Counted from the stretch's first letter, positions 25,201 to 34,703 are shown. The stretch: DNA of 64,000 nucleotides from an uncultured Collinsella sp. (GCA_900757495.1 CAAENX010000021.1:1-64000), one strand, 5' to 3'. Notes: generated by a model not told the origin, from the sequence alone. Made by a program: numbers and translations.

Positions 25201-26093
25201 ATGCGGTTGGGATCGTCGACCTTGGCGTTCATGCCAATGCACATGATGACGTCCTGCACGGGAGCGTCCTCGCGGCGCAGGTAGTGGAAGTCGTTGGTGG
25301 CGATGACCTTGACGCCTACCTGCTTGGCGATGTCGATGAGCGTGCGGTCCATCTGCTCATCGGTCAGGCCGTTGTCGGTGGTGATGCCGTGTTCCTGGAT
25401 CTCGATATAAAAGTCGCCGGGGTCAAAGGTATCACGGAAGGTCTCGGCCCACTTGATGGCGCCCTCCATGTCACCGCGGTCGATGTATTTGGGAATGATG
25501 CCCGCGATGCAGGCGCTCGTGCAGATCATGCCCTTGGCGTGGCGGCGCAGGTTGTCGAGCGTCACGCGGGGCTTGTAGTAAAAGCCCTGCACGGCTGCCT
25601 CGGAGACCGTCTGCATCAGGTTGACGTAGCCCTCCTGGTCCTTGGCCAGAAGGATCATGTGGTAGAGCTCGGGCTTATGGTCGCGAGCAAGGGTCTCGTC
25701 CGGCGTAAAGTAGACCTCGCAGCCAAAGATGGGCTTGATGACCAGAGGCGGCTTGAGCTCGTCGATGTTGCCCTTCTCGTCCCACATGGCCATGTCCTTC
25801 ACATACTGGGCATGCTCGCGCGGGTTTTCCTCGGGATCGGGCTCCACCAGCTCGTCGCGGCGATCCTTTTCCAAAAAGGCCTTGTCGTGACTCCAGGTTT
25901 TGTACTCGGGCGTGTTGTGGTTGACGGCGTCACAGGCCAGCGCCAGGTCGGGCACGCCATACATGTAGCCGTGGTCGGTAATGGCCACGGCGGGCATGCC
26001 CAGCTCAACGGCGCGGTTGACCATATCCTGGATACGGGTTGCGCCGTCGAGCATGGAGAAAACAGTGTGGTTGTGCAGATGGACGAATGCCAT
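22290..26093 (-). CDS. dnaE: DNA polymerase III alpha subunit
   Basis: 1267 residues. The replicative C-family polymerase. The N-terminal PHP domain begins FVHLHNHTVFSMLDGATR with conserved His residues. The polymerase active site lies in EMPDIDMDFDDERR (metal-binding Asp residues). The helix-hairpin-helix region IRGVGTGVAQAIIAEREAG follows near residue 920, then a C-terminal OB-fold (KNGDPMGIVQLEDMEGEATVVVFPKTY). A minus-strand TAAAAT at 26138-26133 is a plausible -10 about 40 bp before the start codon, though no good -35 was found. Length is normal for DnaE1-type enzymes. Confidence 0.98.
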   Translation of the reverse strand: MAFVHLHNHTVFSMLDGATRIQDMVNRAVELGMPAVAITDHGYMYGVPDLALACDAVNHNTPEYKTWSHDKAFLEKDRRDELVEPDPEENPREHAQYVKDMAMWDEKGNIDELKPPLVIKPIFGCEVYFTPDETLARDHKPELYHMILLAKDQEGYVNLMQTVSEAAVQGFYYKPRVTLDNLRRHAKGMICTSACIAGIIPKYIDRGDMEGAIKWAETFRDTFDPGDFYIEIQEHGITTDNGLTDEQMDRTLIDIAKQVGVKVIATNDFHYLRREDAPVQDVIMCIGMNAKVDDPNRMRMTGSEFYMKTEEEMRAMFPYCPEACDNTLEIADKCYVELDWDSIILPRFPLLDPGETHESQFRRECEKGLRQHYGDDWATREIGGVNIKERFEYEYKVICDKGFAAYFLIVAEYVQWAKDNGIGVGPGRGSAAGAIVAYAMNITAFDPLENGLMFERFLSPQRTEMPDIDMDFDDERRLEVVEHVRQLYGPEKVTHVITYSTIKAKQAINDAARVLDYPVYMGQRLSKMVSSDPKVKLKQVLEKQPGKEDLFNPDFAEAYKKDDDARRIIDTALSIEGLTRGEGVHACAVLICRDPVNEHVPTKLDTKGGVEITQYEGHTVADMGLLKMDFLGLRTLTVISKAKANIKKNFGIDIKEEEIPFDDPEIFKLMGSGHTAGVFQVESAGMTATIKNMKPTEYKHVVALIALYRPGPLGAGMVSSYINRMNGKEPAVSYDDRLDDILGETYGTMVYQEQVMLISVEMCGFSKGESDSRIRKPVAKKKIKLLTSTVLHWEDGSDETTYDHWMNGAIKNNYTREVAQKIWDDVLEFASYAFNKSHSAGYAILVMQTAWLKAHYPHEYMAAVLTSYTGKTDKIVHYVSACRHDGIPVLSPDVNESGTEFTATKEGVRFGLAGIRGVGTGVAQAIIAEREAGGPFKTLHDFVERVDSSQANRRVIESLIKAGAFDSTGYPRRQMMHFVDKNNPENIIDAAVKRQKDRASGQTSFFDMFGDVEGSGFEVSVPDPDGQEWDRHLKLSQEKEVLGIYVSDHPLRPFEYALAKARDFSFSQIDTGYEVQNPTGGTINQEIPEGKALWWAGMVSSVSKRVTKNGDPMGIVQLEDMEGEATVVVFPKTYKEAEGYLYGEVDPETGAQLSDAFVRIKGKLERSDRGDQIIAQEIVPLELNEENNKPKVFEVMVPNSRFSQGNMARLATVLTANPGGDRVEIFIEQVDGRVLRAEVPAKVNARSIPLLAEAKAIVGNQGRVTVI

Positions 26094-26200
26094 GTGATGA
26101 GCTCCGATGCGGGTTCGTGTTCTGACTGAACGATTTTACCCCACGGCACGGACAGCACCCGAACCTAGCCAAACCAACACGGGTAGTCTTTTTGGGACCT

Positions 26201-26350
26201 TCAAAAAGGGGAATGAGGGCGTCCAGATATATCGAGTATTACTGGAACCCCGGCGATACGCTGAATGATTTGTGACGAATAGTCATGCCCATCAAGAAGG
26301 CTCGACGCTTCGGGCAGCTCGTCAATCGATATATCAATTCTTGGAGACAT
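26201..26350 (-). CDS. Small 49-residue ORF overlapping the MFS gene end
   Basis: Reads MSPRIDISIDELPEASSLLD, continues through GHDYSSQIIQRIAGVPVILD and ends GRPHSPF. The ATG lies inside the last codons of the MFS gene, offset in frame, a common arrangement for coupled genes. Codon content looks protein-like. The stop falls inside a small A/T palindrome (CTTTTTG 26188-26194 and CAAAAAG 26202-26208), so this may be the N-terminal remnant of a longer gene cut off by later sequence. No family recognised. Confidence 0.4.
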   Translation of the reverse strand: MSPRIDISIDELPEASSLLDGHDYSSQIIQRIAGVPVILDISGRPHSPF

Positions 26351-27533
26351 GTATTCCTACCATTTTTAAAGAAACAACGGCGGTAATTGCTATCGCGATT
26401 GCGCCAATAACACCGAGCGCTATCTGAATGGGATATAACCCCAACACATATCCAAATATGGAGAAAAACATTGCAGAAAAGAGAGCCCTTACCAGAGACG
26501 CGACGGAAAGGATCGTCGCGCGGAGATCGTCCGCTATCGCGTCTTGGATTAAGTTTTCCGAAGTGATGTACACCACTTCTGGGAGAAAACAAAGCACCAT
26601 GCTAAGGCCAAACAAACACAGCGAATTTGAAGCGAACCACGGAAGAATCATGAAAAGACCGGCCTCGATTAGCATCGAGCCGAGCATGGTATTTCTTTTC
26701 CCGAAACGCGATGAGAAGAAATCTGCTGCAATGTAGGCCGTCGCATTTACTGCATAGGATGCACCGAAAAAGATTCCTATTATGGAGACGGGAGCATCAA
26801 ATGCGTCGAATACCAACTGATTCAAGTTGTAATAACTCCCATAGAATCCATCGAGCATGCTTGTGCCGATTAGAAGAAGCAACACCGCAAAAGCGGATTC
26901 TCCAATGCACCAGGTTTCGCGTCTGAAGATCTTGGCTACGTCAAACCTTTCCTCCCCAGAGTTTTTGGAATGGGTCGTTTCCATCCTCTCAATGGGATAC
27001 AGAAGGAAAAGCTGCAGAAGATAGAAAACGGAAACGCATACGTAGAGGGCACTCCAAGATACCTGGGCAATGAATGATCCAAGTACGATTGCCACTCCCG
27101 TCGCGATTGATTGCGCGGCAAGCAGCCGAGCATTGATGGTGAGGAAGCGCTCTCCTTGACCGGCATTCCGGGCAATTTCATATAAAAGTGCTTGTTCGGA
27201 TCCCGATTGAAGGGAGTAGGCGAGTGCCTCAACAAGGGAAAGCACGACAAGAAAGGGGCCCGAGAGCAACAGCATGCCAGCCGTATGGAAGAAAAGCAGC
27301 AGCACGCCCACTTGAATCGAAAACTTCTTTCCAAAGAAATCGCCTATCAGCCCTGTTGGCAGCTCGAGGACGACCGTTGCAATGTTAAACAGGGCTTGAT
27401 AAAGCGCGATTTCCGTGACAGACATTCCTTTCTCCGCAAGGAAAAGTAGAAACACTCCCCGATTTAAAACAAATCCCGCGAGAACAAAAAAAGCAGAATA
27501 GATGTGCAGCAGCGTAGTGGCATTCTTATTCAT
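26334..27533 (-). CDS. MFS transporter, probably acquired
   Basis: 399 residues with about 12 predicted membrane segments. The loop between helices 2 and 3 reads PTGLIGDFFGKKFSIQ, a variant of the MFS signature GxxxDRxGR/K. The general fold suggests drug or metabolite efflux; the substrate is unknown. Base composition is clearly lower in GC and codon use differs from neighbouring dnaE and addA, which suggests horizontal transfer. It is followed immediately by a 49-codon overlapping ORF. Confidence 0.85.
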   Translation of the reverse strand: MNKNATTLLHIYSAFFVLAGFVLNRGVFLLFLAEKGMSVTEIALYQALFNIATVVLELPTGLIGDFFGKKFSIQVGVLLLFFHTAGMLLLSGPFLVVLSLVEALAYSLQSGSEQALLYEIARNAGQGERFLTINARLLAAQSIATGVAIVLGSFIAQVSWSALYVCVSVFYLLQLFLLYPIERMETTHSKNSGEERFDVAKIFRRETWCIGESAFAVLLLLIGTSMLDGFYGSYYNLNQLVFDAFDAPVSIIGIFFGASYAVNATAYIAADFFSSRFGKRNTMLGSMLIEAGLFMILPWFASNSLCLFGLSMVLCFLPEVVYITSENLIQDAIADDLRATILSVASLVRALFSAMFFSIFGYVLGLYPIQIALGVIGAIAIAITAVVSLKMVGIHVSKN

Positions 27534-27619
27534 TTGGCACTTCCAACAACATTTTTTGTCGGGCTGTTCGCTACTGACTCGAAACCCGAAGTGTTCACGG
27601 TTTCCGATGAAGAGTCACC

Positions 27620-27778
27620 TTACCTTTTGCGGTATGGGCGCTTCTCGTACTTATAGCCGTTGAGCTTGTTGCGGCTGGGACGCTTGCCCGTGGCGTTCTC
27701 GATATCCTGCATGATGGACCCCGCCAGAGCGTCAAAAAGCTCCTCCGGCGTCACCTTAAGCGTTTTGGTGAGTTGCAT
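27620..27778 (-). CDS. Short DUF3284-like N-terminal fragment
   Basis: 52 residues, too short for most gene callers. The ATG at 27778 has AGGAG five bases upstream. It reads MQLTKTLKVTPEELFDALAG, then a SIMQDIENATGKRPSRNKLN-type segment, and ends KRPYRKR. This resembles, from memory, the first third of DUF3284 proteins (usually about 140 residues), which would make it a truncated gene or a free-standing short form. No continuation was found in any frame downstream. Confidence 0.6.
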   Translation of the reverse strand: MQLTKTLKVTPEELFDALAGSIMQDIENATGKRPSRNKLNGYKYEKRPYRKR

Positions 27779-27839
27779 GATGGCTCCTTATTCGTTTGAA
27801 CCGTTCGAGCCATTGTACCGCCCCAGGCTCTCCCATGCG

Positions 27840-27902
27840 TTGCGGTGAAATGCGGACTGTTTGGCGGCTTTTTTGGCCAAAACAGTCCGTATTCCACCGC
27901 AA
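27840..27902. repeat. 63-bp palindrome
   Basis: TTGCGGTGAAATGCGGACTG ... at 27840 onward pairs with its near-complement ending CCACCGCAA at 27902. The stem is about 26 bp with a few mismatches and a T-rich loop (GGCTTTTTTG). It lies in the 120-bp gap between the short gene at 27620-27778 and the addA stop at 27915. It may stop transcription from addA, but the length exceeds what a terminator needs. Confidence 0.7.
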
Positions 27903-27914
27903 GTTATCTGAGGG

Positions 27915-30900
27915 CTAGAGGTTGTAGGTGACTACTTGAGGTTCGGCGGGTTCGACGAAGATGGTTGGATCCGGCTGTTCCACGCGGACGAACTTGACGG
28001 TCACGGCCTCAAAGCCCGCCTTGTGCAAAACATCGGCGTAGACGCGCGCCTGCAAGGCGTGCTTCTCCTGCAGCTGTTCCGGCGTCTCGTCCGGCGTGCC
28101 GCCCGTCTTGTAGTCGATGACCAGCGCACATGACGAATCCACCGGGTTCGTCGCCAAAGCGTCGATGGCGCCCTCGGCATAGGCACCGTAGCGAGCGATG
28201 TCCTCGTCCTCGCAGCCCAGCGAAAAGAACGGCACCTCGGCGCGAACGCACGGCCAGGCAAGCAGCTCGGCACGGACCGCCGACTTGAGCCAGCGGTCCA
28301 GGGCAACGTCGAAGCGCTCGCGCTGCTCCGGCGTCAGGCGCCACAGACGCGCCAGCGCATCGGCACGCGCGGCGGGCAGCTCATCGGCACCCATCTCGAT
28401 CAGCCACTGGCAGGCGGCATGGAACGCCGAGCCCAGCGCCATGGGGTTGCCGGCGGGCTCGACAGCAGCCACGTCCGCATCCGTCATCTCGGAACCATCC
28501 GACTCCGCATCATCGCCAGCCTCGTCCATGGGCACATGCGCCTCGGCGGCTCGGTCCTCGGACTCGGCATGCAGCGCCGCGGCAATTGACGAGTAGCTGT
28601 ACGAATCGCGCGCCGGATACGGGCAGGTGCCCATGCGTACGCCCACCGCCCGGGGATACACGAGCTCAAACGCATCGGGCTCGGGGTCGGCAGGACCGGG
28701 AACGGCGGCGCGGGCATCCGCACCGGCACCCTCCGGCTCCGCATCGCCGCGGACAAGCCTGCCCTCGACATCCAGCGAAGCGTTGGCCTCAAACGCCTGC
28801 TCGCCAAAGGTAAAGTCCGCGAGCGAAATGAGCTCGTAGTCGCCCGGCTGGGAGTTGTCGAACACCAGGCGGTCGGCATCGAGCTGCGGCATGTCCAGAG
28901 CGTCGGTAGGCAGAATACGACGCAGCACGTCATAGGTCAGATCGGTCTCGGCATCGAAGGTCGGCGCCGTCACCTTGCCGCGGCTCACGCCGGCATCCAT
29001 CGCCAGAATGACCAGCTCGCGCGCTCGCGTCATGGCGACATAGAGCAAGCGAGCCCGCTCCTCGAGCGAAAGCTGCAGGTCGTCGTTGCGCAGGCGGGCA
29101 AATGCCTCGGCGGGAGAACCCGTCGCGCAGATGTCCTCCATGAGCTCCAGCGGCAACCACAGCGACGTGCCCTTGCCCTTAAACGCGTGTTCAAACTGCT
29201 TTTTGACGTCATCGCCCTTCACGAAGGTCCCGTCGGCAAGCTTAACGCCATCAAAACGAGCCGGCAGCGCCACGACTTGCGCCCCACCGTCGACGCGGTC
29301 CATCTGTGCCGCACCGGACGATTTGCGCACGCCAAAGCACTCGGCAACCGCTACGACCGGATACTCCAGACCCTTGGATGCATGCACGGTCATGATGCGC
29401 ACCGCGCCGTCACCCTCCTCGTTGAGGGCGCCCGGGGCCTCCTTGCCCGCCAAGAAGCGGTCGAAGGCCAGCGCAATGGAGCGCGGAGAATTGCCGAGCT
29501 CGGCCTCTGCCTCGGCCACGGCATCGAGCGCCTTGAGTACGTTGGCGGCAATGGCCTTGCCCTCGGGACCACGCTGTGCCAGACGCACAAACCAGCCGGA
29601 GGCGTTGACAGTATCGCGCGCGATGGCGGCGAACGAATCGCGTCCCACGCGACGAAGCGCGTAGCGCAGCACCTCACGGGCACGCGTCACGAGCGGCAAG
29701 TCTTGCAAACCCGGCACGTCGAAATCACTCATGATGCCCGCGTCGATATTCCGGCGCGAGGTCTCCCCCGTCTCGCTATCGAGCTTGGTCGCCAGCGCTA
29801 GGAACTCCTGGGCGCCGAGCGCAAACATCGGCGAGGCGAGCAGTGGCATAAGGCCCTGCGCCGTATCGGCCGGATTGGCGAGTGCGCAGACCAGGGCACG
29901 CACCGTCTGCACCTCGGCTGCCTGGGCAAAGACCGAGCCGCCTGCGATCACGCAGTCGAGCCCCTGGTCGCGGAAGGCCTGCGCATAGACATCGGCGTTG
30001 GTCATGCGGCCCAGCAGCAGGACCATGCTGCCCTGGGGCTGGCCCGCTTTAACGAGTGCTTGGAATCGCTCCGCAATCGCACGAGCTTTCGCCTGCGTTC
30101 GCTCCTGGGTGCTGCCGCCGGCAACGAGCAGCGCCTGGCGACGCGATGCCTTCACCTTGAGCTTGTCCTCGCGTTCGTCGCTCGGTTCAAGATCCAAGAA
30201 CCCCTGCATCAAACCACCGGTTTCGCCGTCAAAGACGCGCGCCACATAGCGCAGCACCTCGTCGTGGCTGCGGAAGTTGCGTACAAGCTTGACGAGCTCG
30301 CCGGCGGGGGCATCGGACGTGGCGACCGTCTCGGACACCGTCGTCGAACCCACCTTGCGCTCCTGGCGACGGAACACCTCGACCTCGGCACCACGGAAGC
30401 GGTAGATCGACTGCTGCGCATCGCCTACGGTGCACAGTGCGCGCTCCCCCGCGCCCGTCAGGTAACGGATCAAATCGACCTGCATCTGGTCGGTATCCTG
30501 GAACTCATCGATCATGACCATCTTAAAGCGGCCCTCGTACGCAGCTCGAATAGCCGGGTAGTCGCGCAGAGCCTCGTACGCCATGCGCAGCAGGTCGTTA
30601 TTGTCGAGCGCGGACTGGTCAGCCTTGAGCGCGCGGTATTCCGCCTCCACAGCACGAGCAAGCCCCACCAGCGCATCGAGCGCCGGACCGCCGCAGGCCA
30701 GCACGATATTGATAAATGCATCGGCAGCCTCGGCCTTGAGCAGCTCCACCTGTTCCTTAGGGAACGCCTTGCTCGCCCGAGGCATGCTGCACGACATCAT
30801 GAGTCGCGCCGCATCCTCCATCGTTTTGCCGCTCGCCTCGAACGCGTCGATGGCGTCGAGCGCCACCTGCGCTTTCTCGGTCGCGGCCTTGCTTGCGCCC

Positions 30901-31547
30901 AGCGCCGATCGATAGGCATCGGCAAGGGCCGAGGTATCGGCCTGGCCGCGCGCCACGTGTACATCGTCCATGCCGCCCGGCAGCTGGCTCGATAGCTCCA
31001 GCAGGTCGCGCACCAGGCCTTTGATGGTGGTACCGGCGCCAAACGGCCCGCCCTCGCCCGCCATGGGATACCAGGCGTAGAGGCTTTTAAGCGAAGCGGC
31101 GAGCTCGGGGGCGGCATCGGGCGCCGTCGCGCGGGCCAGCACATGCTCGACAGCCTGATCCATAAGCTCATCGGTATCGGTAAGCACCGTGAACTCGGGA
31201 TCGATGCCCAGCTCCAGCGCGTGCGCGCGCAGGATACGCGAGCACATGCCGTGAATGGTCGAGATCCAAGCGTCGTCGACGGTCAGGGCCTCCTCGTCCA
31301 TACCCTCGTCGATAAGCGCACGACGCACGCGGTCACGGATCTCGGCCGCGGCATCTTTGGTAAAGGTAATGGCGAGCACCTGATCCAGATGCTCGACAAA
31401 CGGACCGGATTCGGGCGAGAGCGCATAGACGATGCGGCGCGTGAGGGTAAAGGTCTTGCCCGAGCCGGCACCTGCCGAGACAAACAGCGGGCGGTCGAGC
31501 GTTTTGACGACTTGCAGTTGTTGCGGCATCAAAGTCGAAAGATCCAT
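27915..31547 (-). CDS. addA: AddA-type helicase-nuclease
   Basis: 1210 residues. Subunit of the two-part AddAB enzyme that processes double-strand DNA ends for RecA. UvrD-type SF1A motor: motif I SAGAGSGKTFTLTRRI at the N-terminus, motif II MVMIDEFQDTD, motif III region VGDAQQSIYRFRGA, motif V region RIMTVHASKGLEYPVVAV, motif VI LLYVAMTRARELV. The C-terminus has a RecB-type PD-(D/E)xK nuclease fold (GAIDALATN ... CALVIDYKTGG). It follows addB by 3 bp; the two are clearly co-transcribed. Confidence 0.95.
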   Translation of the reverse strand: MDLSTLMPQQLQVVKTLDRPLFVSAGAGSGKTFTLTRRIVYALSPESGPFVEHLDQVLAITFTKDAAAEIRDRVRRALIDEGMDEEALTVDDAWISTIHGMCSRILRAHALELGIDPEFTVLTDTDELMDQAVEHVLARATAPDAAPELAASLKSLYAWYPMAGEGGPFGAGTTIKGLVRDLLELSSQLPGGMDDVHVARGQADTSALADAYRSALGASKAATEKAQVALDAIDAFEASGKTMEDAARLMMSCSMPRASKAFPKEQVELLKAEAADAFINIVLACGGPALDALVGLARAVEAEYRALKADQSALDNNDLLRMAYEALRDYPAIRAAYEGRFKMVMIDEFQDTDQMQVDLIRYLTGAGERALCTVGDAQQSIYRFRGAEVEVFRRQERKVGSTTVSETVATSDAPAGELVKLVRNFRSHDEVLRYVARVFDGETGGLMQGFLDLEPSDEREDKLKVKASRRQALLVAGGSTQERTQAKARAIAERFQALVKAGQPQGSMVLLLGRMTNADVYAQAFRDQGLDCVIAGGSVFAQAAEVQTVRALVCALANPADTAQGLMPLLASPMFALGAQEFLALATKLDSETGETSRRNIDAGIMSDFDVPGLQDLPLVTRAREVLRYALRRVGRDSFAAIARDTVNASGWFVRLAQRGPEGKAIAANVLKALDAVAEAEAELGNSPRSIALAFDRFLAGKEAPGALNEEGDGAVRIMTVHASKGLEYPVVAVAECFGVRKSSGAAQMDRVDGGAQVVALPARFDGVKLADGTFVKGDDVKKQFEHAFKGKGTSLWLPLELMEDICATGSPAEAFARLRNDDLQLSLEERARLLYVAMTRARELVILAMDAGVSRGKVTAPTFDAETDLTYDVLRRILPTDALDMPQLDADRLVFDNSQPGDYELISLADFTFGEQAFEANASLDVEGRLVRGDAEPEGAGADARAAVPGPADPEPDAFELVYPRAVGVRMGTCPYPARDSYSYSSIAAALHAESEDRAAEAHVPMDEAGDDAESDGSEMTDADVAAVEPAGNPMALGSAFHAACQWLIEMGADELPAARADALARLWRLTPEQRERFDVALDRWLKSAVRAELLAWPCVRAEVPFFSLGCEDEDIARYGAYAEGAIDALATNPVDSSCALVIDYKTGGTPDETPEQLQEKHALQARVYADVLHKAGFEAVTVKFVRVEQPDPTIFVEPAEPQVVTYNL

Positions 31548-31550
31548 GGT

Positions 31551-34500
31551 CTACACGTCCCTCCTTACAAACGTTCCTTCGTGGTTATACGAGCAGCGCG
31601 CATGCGCGGCCTGAGCCGACGTCGGGTCGATGGCGGCAACGTTGCCTGCCTCGAGCTCGCGCAGACGCTCGGCAATGCCGGTCTCCACGCGATCGAGCAG
31701 CGCATCGAAGTCCATGTTGCCGCCCTCGCCGGGAAAGCCCTTCTTAAGGCCTGGGATGCGGCCGTCGCCGCGCTCTTCCTCGAGCAGCTCGGTGCTCGCG
31801 GCGCCGCGCAACGCCGGCTTGCCGCCCTTGGTCGAAAAGTAGAGCGCCGCGCGGGTGTCCAAATCCAGCGCCCGACGCATGGCCTGGGCGTAGATGAGCG
31901 TCTGGGTATGTGGCGGCAACCAGCGCGGATCGTCGATGGGCGCCGTGCCCGACTCCTCGTCGCGCACCGTGGGGTCGGCGAGCTTAAACTCCTCGACACC
32001 CGAGCGATGCTTGTAGTCGATTACCACGGCGCGATTCTCGGCATCCACGTCAACGCGGTCGATGCGCCCGCCGAGCGGCCAGCCGGCATACTCAACTTTA
32101 AGATCGTTAAAGGCAAACTCCAGGTAGCGCGGAGCAAAAGGAGTCAGCGCCTCGGCTTCATAGGCAAGCACACCCTCCAGCTGCGGCAAGATCTCGGCCA
32201 CCTGGCGCTCCTCCACTGGAGAGAGCGGCACCAGCGGGCCCTCGGTACCGCGCTTGCCAGCGTGCTCGGCCAGGGTCTCGGCAAAGACCTCGTGCAGCAG
32301 CTCCTTCGCGCGCGGCAGGTTCATGGGCGTCACGCGCTCCATGCCCTCCTGCGGAAGACGCGCATGCAAGTGCTCCAGCACGTCATGGACAAAGTTGCCC
32401 TTCTCCATGTTGCCAAAGCCCGCATCGATGGACTGAGGTTTGACGCGATACGAGACGAACCAACATAACGGGCAGGTGGAATAGGCCTCGATCTGCGAGG
32501 CGGACGTCAGGCGCGGCACGAGTGGCGCGTCCTCGCCCTCGCCATCGCGACGACGCAGGACCAAATACGGCACGGCCTCGGCACTCAGATGCTGAGGGGC
32601 TTCACAGGTCACGCGCTCGCACTTGAGACCTTCGCCTGCCGCGGGATCGAAGTCCCTTACGATATCACCCTCACCCACGCACTTCGCCTTGTCGGCGCCA
32701 GCGGCCTTAGCGTCGTCAGCCGCTTTAGCAGCTTCAGCGGCCTCGGCAGCGCCAGCGGCCTCGGCATGCGCCCGCAGCTCGGTCCACACGGCAGCCGGGT
32801 AGCACTCGCGCGTCTGGCGATCGTGCGTCACGCGGGCAAGCGCAACCGGACCGCGCGCGGCCTGCATCGCGCGGCCAAAGCGCACGCGCAGCAAGGCCGC
32901 TGGCTCAAGCGTCACGCCCTCGCGACCAAGGCTCGCCGTCAGCGTGGCCAGTGGCCCCTCCTCGTGTGAGAGCGGATAGCTGTCCAGATCGACATCGGCA
33001 AACAGCACGGCATCGTAGCTGCCGGGGCGTAGAGCCGCCGCATCGGCAAGCGAAGCAAAGCGCACTTGGGCGCGTGGCGCACGGTCAACCTCGTAGGTCT
33101 CGTAATCGTAGGCGGTGCTACGCTTGTCTACCTTGGTGCGAATGCCATCGAGCACGGGCACGGTCGCGGCCTGCGACACGTCGAGCGCGCGAGCATCGTT
33201 CATAAGGATGTCGATGGCGTGGCGCAGCAGAGCCGTCTCTGCCTGGCGACGGGCCTGGCCGTCAAGGCCGCCTAGAGCGCGATCGGGCAACGCCTCGGCG
33301 ACGGCGAGCATTGCCTTGAGCGCCGTCACGGGCTTGTCGCGCCACAGCGCCTGGAACACGTCCGAGACCACGCATGGCACGTTCTTAAACCAGTTTTCTT
33401 CGCTGGCAGCCTTGCGGGCGCCCCTCACCTGGCCCTGCACGCTCTGCAGCAGGCTCTTGACGCCCGCAGTGGTCTTGCTGCGCGACAGTCGCATATTCTT
33501 ATCGAAGGTACGGGCATTGACGGCATCAGCGCCCGAAAGCGGACTGTAGATCCAGTCGGTAAGCTCCGGCGCGGGCCACCACTCGGTCTTTGACGCCATG
33601 CCCTCGTCGGCGGCTTTCATACGCTCGATCAGGTTGGCGAGCGCCGTAAACTGCCTGCCCGCAATGGATTGGGAAAACGCCGTGAACTCGGCCGTCTCGG
33701 CAGCAACGTGGCGCGCCGCCAAACGAGCGGCAAGCTCGCCGAACAGCTGGGGTGCCCGGGCGGAAACAACGAGCACGCGCGTGGGGTCGGAGTTTGTCGC
33801 GGCGCCGTCGCGCGACACGGACTCCTCACATGCCGCGACCAGGTTCTCAAGAGCATCCACATAAGCGCGGGCGCGGGCATGGGGGCCGGCCACCTCTATA
33901 AAAATAGGCTGAGCGGCGGACTTGGAGGCAATCTGGGGCGCAGCGGCGCCCTCCCCCAGCGGCGCGGCCTCAAACAGCACGTCGCGGGCATCAAATGCCG
34001 CGGCAAGCTCCTCGCGCATCGCCGCCTGCTCGCGGGCAAGCAGCACGACGGCCTCTCCCCCATTGTTCGCCACGGCAGACAGCAGCTCGAGCAGGCCGTG
34101 CGTAAACGACGTGATACCGCGCACGCATACGGCGCGGGTGCACGCCGGCAGGTTATCGGCCAGGGCACCGGCCATAATGTCAGCCGCCTCGCAGGGCTCG
34201 ACCATATCTCGACGGTCCAAGCCACACGCATATGCGCACAAAAGTTCAAACACGCGAGCCTCGGCGTCGCTTTTGGGCTTGGGCTTGCAAACGTTGTCGC
34301 AGCAACGCTCGGCACCTGTCCCTGCCACACCCGGCAGCACATCGCGGGCCATACGCGCGAGCATGCGCACCGTGCCCTGGCTGCGCGAAAGCGGCTGCAG
34401 GTCGGCGTCGTCGAGACGCGCTACCATGTCCGAAAACAGCATCTGGCGCTGCAGGTTGTCGACGAGGCCGCGCCCGTCGCCCAAAAGCTCCCAAAGCGAG

Positions 34501-34703
34501 CGAAGCCACGATGTAGGCGTTTTGTAGTCAATACCCAGCGAAATCCCGGCTTCCGCCGCATCATGACGGCACAGGTCGAGCTCGGCAAACGTTGGCGCCA
34601 GCAGCACGGCACGCCCGTGGCGGGCAATAAGGTCGGCAAGCAGCGCCGACTCGACATCGCTCAAATCCGTGCCGGCATTGGTGGTATAGATTCGAACAGG
34701 CAT
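31551..34703 (-). CDS. addB: AddB-type nuclease subunit
   Basis: 1050 residues. Partner of AddA. The N-terminal part keeps the UvrD-like outline without a clear Walker A lysine motif, as expected for AddB. The C-terminal PD-(D/E)xK nuclease shows GGRIDRVDVDAENRAVVIDYKH. Cysteines in STCPLCWFVSYR and near the end (AHARCSYNHEG) resemble the four cysteines that hold an Fe-S cluster in AddB. An Ala/Glu-rich insert (AEAAGAAEAAEAAKAADDAK) lies near residues 650-680, probably a linker. Confidence 0.9.
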   Translation of the reverse strand: MPVRIYTTNAGTDLSDVESALLADLIARHGRAVLLAPTFAELDLCRHDAAEAGISLGIDYKTPTSWLRSLWELLGDGRGLVDNLQRQMLFSDMVARLDDADLQPLSRSQGTVRMLARMARDVLPGVAGTGAERCCDNVCKPKPKSDAEARVFELLCAYACGLDRRDMVEPCEAADIMAGALADNLPACTRAVCVRGITSFTHGLLELLSAVANNGGEAVVLLAREQAAMREELAAAFDARDVLFEAAPLGEGAAAPQIASKSAAQPIFIEVAGPHARARAYVDALENLVAACEESVSRDGAATNSDPTRVLVVSARAPQLFGELAARLAARHVAAETAEFTAFSQSIAGRQFTALANLIERMKAADEGMASKTEWWPAPELTDWIYSPLSGADAVNARTFDKNMRLSRSKTTAGVKSLLQSVQGQVRGARKAASEENWFKNVPCVVSDVFQALWRDKPVTALKAMLAVAEALPDRALGGLDGQARRQAETALLRHAIDILMNDARALDVSQAATVPVLDGIRTKVDKRSTAYDYETYEVDRAPRAQVRFASLADAAALRPGSYDAVLFADVDLDSYPLSHEEGPLATLTASLGREGVTLEPAALLRVRFGRAMQAARGPVALARVTHDRQTRECYPAAVWTELRAHAEAAGAAEAAEAAKAADDAKAAGADKAKCVGEGDIVRDFDPAAGEGLKCERVTCEAPQHLSAEAVPYLVLRRRDGEGEDAPLVPRLTSASQIEAYSTCPLCWFVSYRVKPQSIDAGFGNMEKGNFVHDVLEHLHARLPQEGMERVTPMNLPRAKELLHEVFAETLAEHAGKRGTEGPLVPLSPVEERQVAEILPQLEGVLAYEAEALTPFAPRYLEFAFNDLKVEYAGWPLGGRIDRVDVDAENRAVVIDYKHRSGVEEFKLADPTVRDEESGTAPIDDPRWLPPHTQTLIYAQAMRRALDLDTRAALYFSTKGGKPALRGAASTELLEEERGDGRIPGLKKGFPGEGGNMDFDALLDRVETGIAERLRELEAGNVAAIDPTSAQAAHARCSYNHEGTFVRRDV

